A stretch of DNA of 64,000 bases from Rhizobium sp. CC-YZS058. GTDB taxonomy: Bacteria > Pseudomonadota > Alphaproteobacteria > Rhizobiales > Rhizobiaceae. Numbering within the stretch: the stretch's first letter is position 1; the number at the start of each line of letters is the position of its first letter. Shown in pieces: positions 62,764 through 64,000 of this stretch. A model generated the notes under the pieces. It made no database searches. It was not told the origin of the DNA and worked only from the letters and a program-made list of their open reading frames with translations. Location of the stretch: assembly GCF_034720595.1 (NCBI RefSeq), contig NZ_JAYESJ010000001.1, forward strand, positions 2,072,001-2,136,000. Direction: 5' to 3'. A program made the position numbers and the translations under genes.

Positions 62764-63159
62764 TCAGGTGCCGACGCCGATTTCGGCAAGGCGGGTCAGG
62801 CAGGCTTCCTCGACGCTGTTCAGCTCATCGAGCGTCTCGTCGATATCGCGACGCTTCTGCACGAGTTCGGCGCGTTTCTCTTCCACACGCTTCATCAGCA
62901 GGCGCAGCTGCCCCGCCTCGCCTGGCGGATCCTTGTAGACCTGAATGATCTCGCGGATTTCGGCGATGGTGAAGCCGATGCGCCGGCCGCGCAGGATCTC
63001 CTGGATCAGCCGACGATCGGCCGGGCGAAACAGCCGCGTGCGGCCACGCCGTTCTGGATGAATGAGCCCCTCGTCCTCGTAGAACCGCAGGGTCCGGGTC
63101 GAAACGCCGAACTCGCGCGTCAATTCGGTGATGGTATAAAATCGTTCCAAGGCACTCAT
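62764..63159 (-). CDS. MerR-family regulator, LiuR-like
   Basis: A 131-aa MerR protein: FYTITELTREFGVSTRTLRF is the wHTH start, then YEDEGLIHPERRGRTRLF. The core region LRGRRIGFTIAEIREII and the C-terminal coiled coil (MKRVEEKRAELVQKRRDIDET) match LiuR, the alphaproteobacterial regulator of branched-chain amino acid breakdown. No liu catabolic gene lies nearby, so its targets are elsewhere. ATG 63159 is chosen. Confidence 0.85.
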   Translation of the reverse strand: MSALERFYTITELTREFGVSTRTLRFYEDEGLIHPERRGRTRLFRPADRRLIQEILRGRRIGFTIAEIREIIQVYKDPPGEAGQLRLLMKRVEEKRAELVQKRRDIDETLDELNSVEEACLTRLAEIGVGT

Positions 63160-63197
63160 TCCGCTCAGTCGAGGCATCCCCCACCCTCGCAGCTTTA

Positions 63198-63219
63198 TTG
63201 ACTTGCACGTAAATGTCAA
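63198..63219 (-). promoter_or_regulatory. MerR-type dyad and promoter upstream of the LiuR-like gene
   Basis: TTGAC-N12-GTCAA is a 5-bp dyad centred about 50 bp upstream of the regulator. On the minus strand TTGACA acts as a minus-35 with TAAAGC 16 bases on. A dyad between promoter elements is the standard MerR-family operator place, so autoregulation is likely. Confidence 0.6.
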
Positions 63220-63251
63220 ACAGCGGCTGGGGCGCGATCGATGTTGCAGGC

Positions 63252-64000
63252 TCAGGAGATGCTGAACCACCAGGTGGCGAGGCCGAGGAAGGAGGAAAAG
63301 CCGGTCACGTCGGTCACCGTCGTCACGAACACGGCCGAGGAAACGGCCGGGTCGGCTCCAAAGCGATCGAGCAGAAGCGGGATGAAGATGCCGGCCAGCG
63401 CCGCTGCGATCATGTTGATCAGCATGGCGGTGGCGATGATGCAGCCGAGATCGACGCTCTGGAACCAGGTTCCGGCGGCGATGCCGATCAGGCAGCCGAA
63501 CAGAAGACCGTTCAGCAGCCCCACGCCCGCCTCGCGCCGGATCACCCGGAAGGCGTTGTGGATGTCGAGATCGCGGGTCGCCAGCGCCCGCACGGTCACG
63601 GTCATGGTCTGCGAGCCGGCATTGCCGCCCATCCCGGCCACGATCGGCATCAGCACGGCGAGCGCCACGATCTTTTCGATGGCCATGTCGAAAATGCCGA
63701 TGACGGAGGCGGCGAGAAAGGCGGTGACGAGATTGACCGACAGCCAGACCATGCGCGAGCGCGAGGTGACGAGGATCGAGTCGGACAGCTCTTCGTCGCC
63801 GACGCCGCCGAGGCGCATGATGTCCTCCTCGGCCTCTTCCTGAATCACGTCGACGACGTCGTCGATGGTCAGCACGCCGACCAGACGGCCATTGTCGTCC
63901 ACCACGGCGGCGGAGAGCAGGTCGTATTGCTCGAAGAGCTGCGCCGCCTCTTCCTGGTCCATCTCGGCCGGCACCGGATGGTTGGTCTCGCGCATGATCG
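63252..64000 (-). CDS. mgtE: Magnesium transporter MgtE (partial, 5' end outside window)
   Basis: C-terminal 249 codons of an MgtE Mg2+ channel. The second CBS domain ends near LVGVLTIDDVVDVIQEEAEEDIM, then five membrane helices (RMVWLSVNLVTAFLAASVIG; AIEKIVALAVLMPIVAGMGG...). The ion-path signature PIVAGMGGNAGSQ is present. The N-domain and first CBS lie past base 64000; the Met at 63995 is internal. Confidence 0.95.
   Translation of the reverse strand, partial: IMRETNHPVPAEMDQEEAAQLFEQYDLLSAAVVDDNGRLVGVLTIDDVVDVIQEEAEEDIMRLGGVGDEELSDSILVTSRSRMVWLSVNLVTAFLAASVIGIFDMAIEKIVALAVLMPIVAGMGGNAGSQTMTVTVRALATRDLDIHNAFRVIRREAGVGLLNGLLFGCLIGIAAGTWFQSVDLGCIIATAMLINMIAAALAGIFIPLLLDRFGADPAVSSAVFVTTVTDVTGFSSFLGLATWWFSIS

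Overview
The window is a stretch of chromosome from an alphaproteobacterium of the Rhizobiales, most likely Rhizobiaceae (Rhizobium/Agrobacterium group). The evidence is gene order and gene architecture rather than a database search: dusB-ntrB-ntrC-ntrY, an ispD-ispF fusion, lipA and lpdA next to pdhA-pdhB-pdhC with a lipoyl domain on the E1-beta subunit, ftsB-eno-kdsA, pyrG-secG-tpiA, and a dac gene with a SPOR tail. Coding density is high and GC is high, so long antisense open frames are common and have been discarded. No tRNA, rRNA, CRISPR array, insertion sequence or prophage was seen.

Layout. 1-5.5 kb: nitrogen regulation (ntrY cut by the left edge, ntrC, ntrB, dusB). 5.7-7.9 kb: ispDF, the cinA C-terminal-domain gene and a COQ10/RatA-like START protein. 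8-10.9 kb: accessory block (PRISE-type enone reductase, PhyH-type dioxygenase, a parDE module with a frameshifted toxin). 10.9-22.7 kb: lipoate and pyruvate dehydrogenase genes (lipA, lpdA, pdhC, pdhB, pdhA), interrupted by a low-GC DUF3800 gene, then ftsB, eno and kdsA. 22.7-29.5 kb: VOC protein, lipoprotein transglycosylase, parDE-2, GNAT, pyrG, secG, tpiA and a HigBA-like module. 29.6-35.4 kb: a five-gene minus-strand cluster that looks like a polyprenyl-phosphate-pentose pathway (UbiA with HAD domain, DprE1-like oxidase, small multidrug-type flippase, extended SDR, class III aminotransferase), closed by a strong terminator. 35.5-45.4 kb: hydrolase, parE (topoisomerase IV), a reductase, a DUF2336 protein, flavoproteins and secreted proteins of unknown role. 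45.5-53.4 kb: thrS, mazEF-like pair, yidD, an IscU-like scaffold, folE, hisI, patatin, a CBS protein and a rhomboid. 53.4-64 kb: a PAS_5 gene behind a near-consensus sigma-54 promoter, PilZ protein, LapG-like cysteine protease, D,D-carboxypeptidase, sdaA, DUF599, an acyltransferase with a twin CX3C tail, a MerR regulator with its operator, and mgtE cut by the right edge.

How it fits together. Most of the window is housekeeping metabolism in short co-directional operons. Accessory genes sit at the joints between those operons: four toxin-antitoxin pairs, a DUF3800 protein and a reductase/dioxygenase pair. The best candidate for an under-described system is the 29.6-35.4 kb cluster. It carries the enzymes for a lipid-linked pentofuranose and a 2-keto intermediate, but pairs them with an aminotransferase and an ArnE-like transporter instead of the usual short-chain DprE2 reductase. 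Regulatory structure includes hairpins over or beside the ribosome binding sites of three genes, a sigma-54 promoter, and a MerR dyad.
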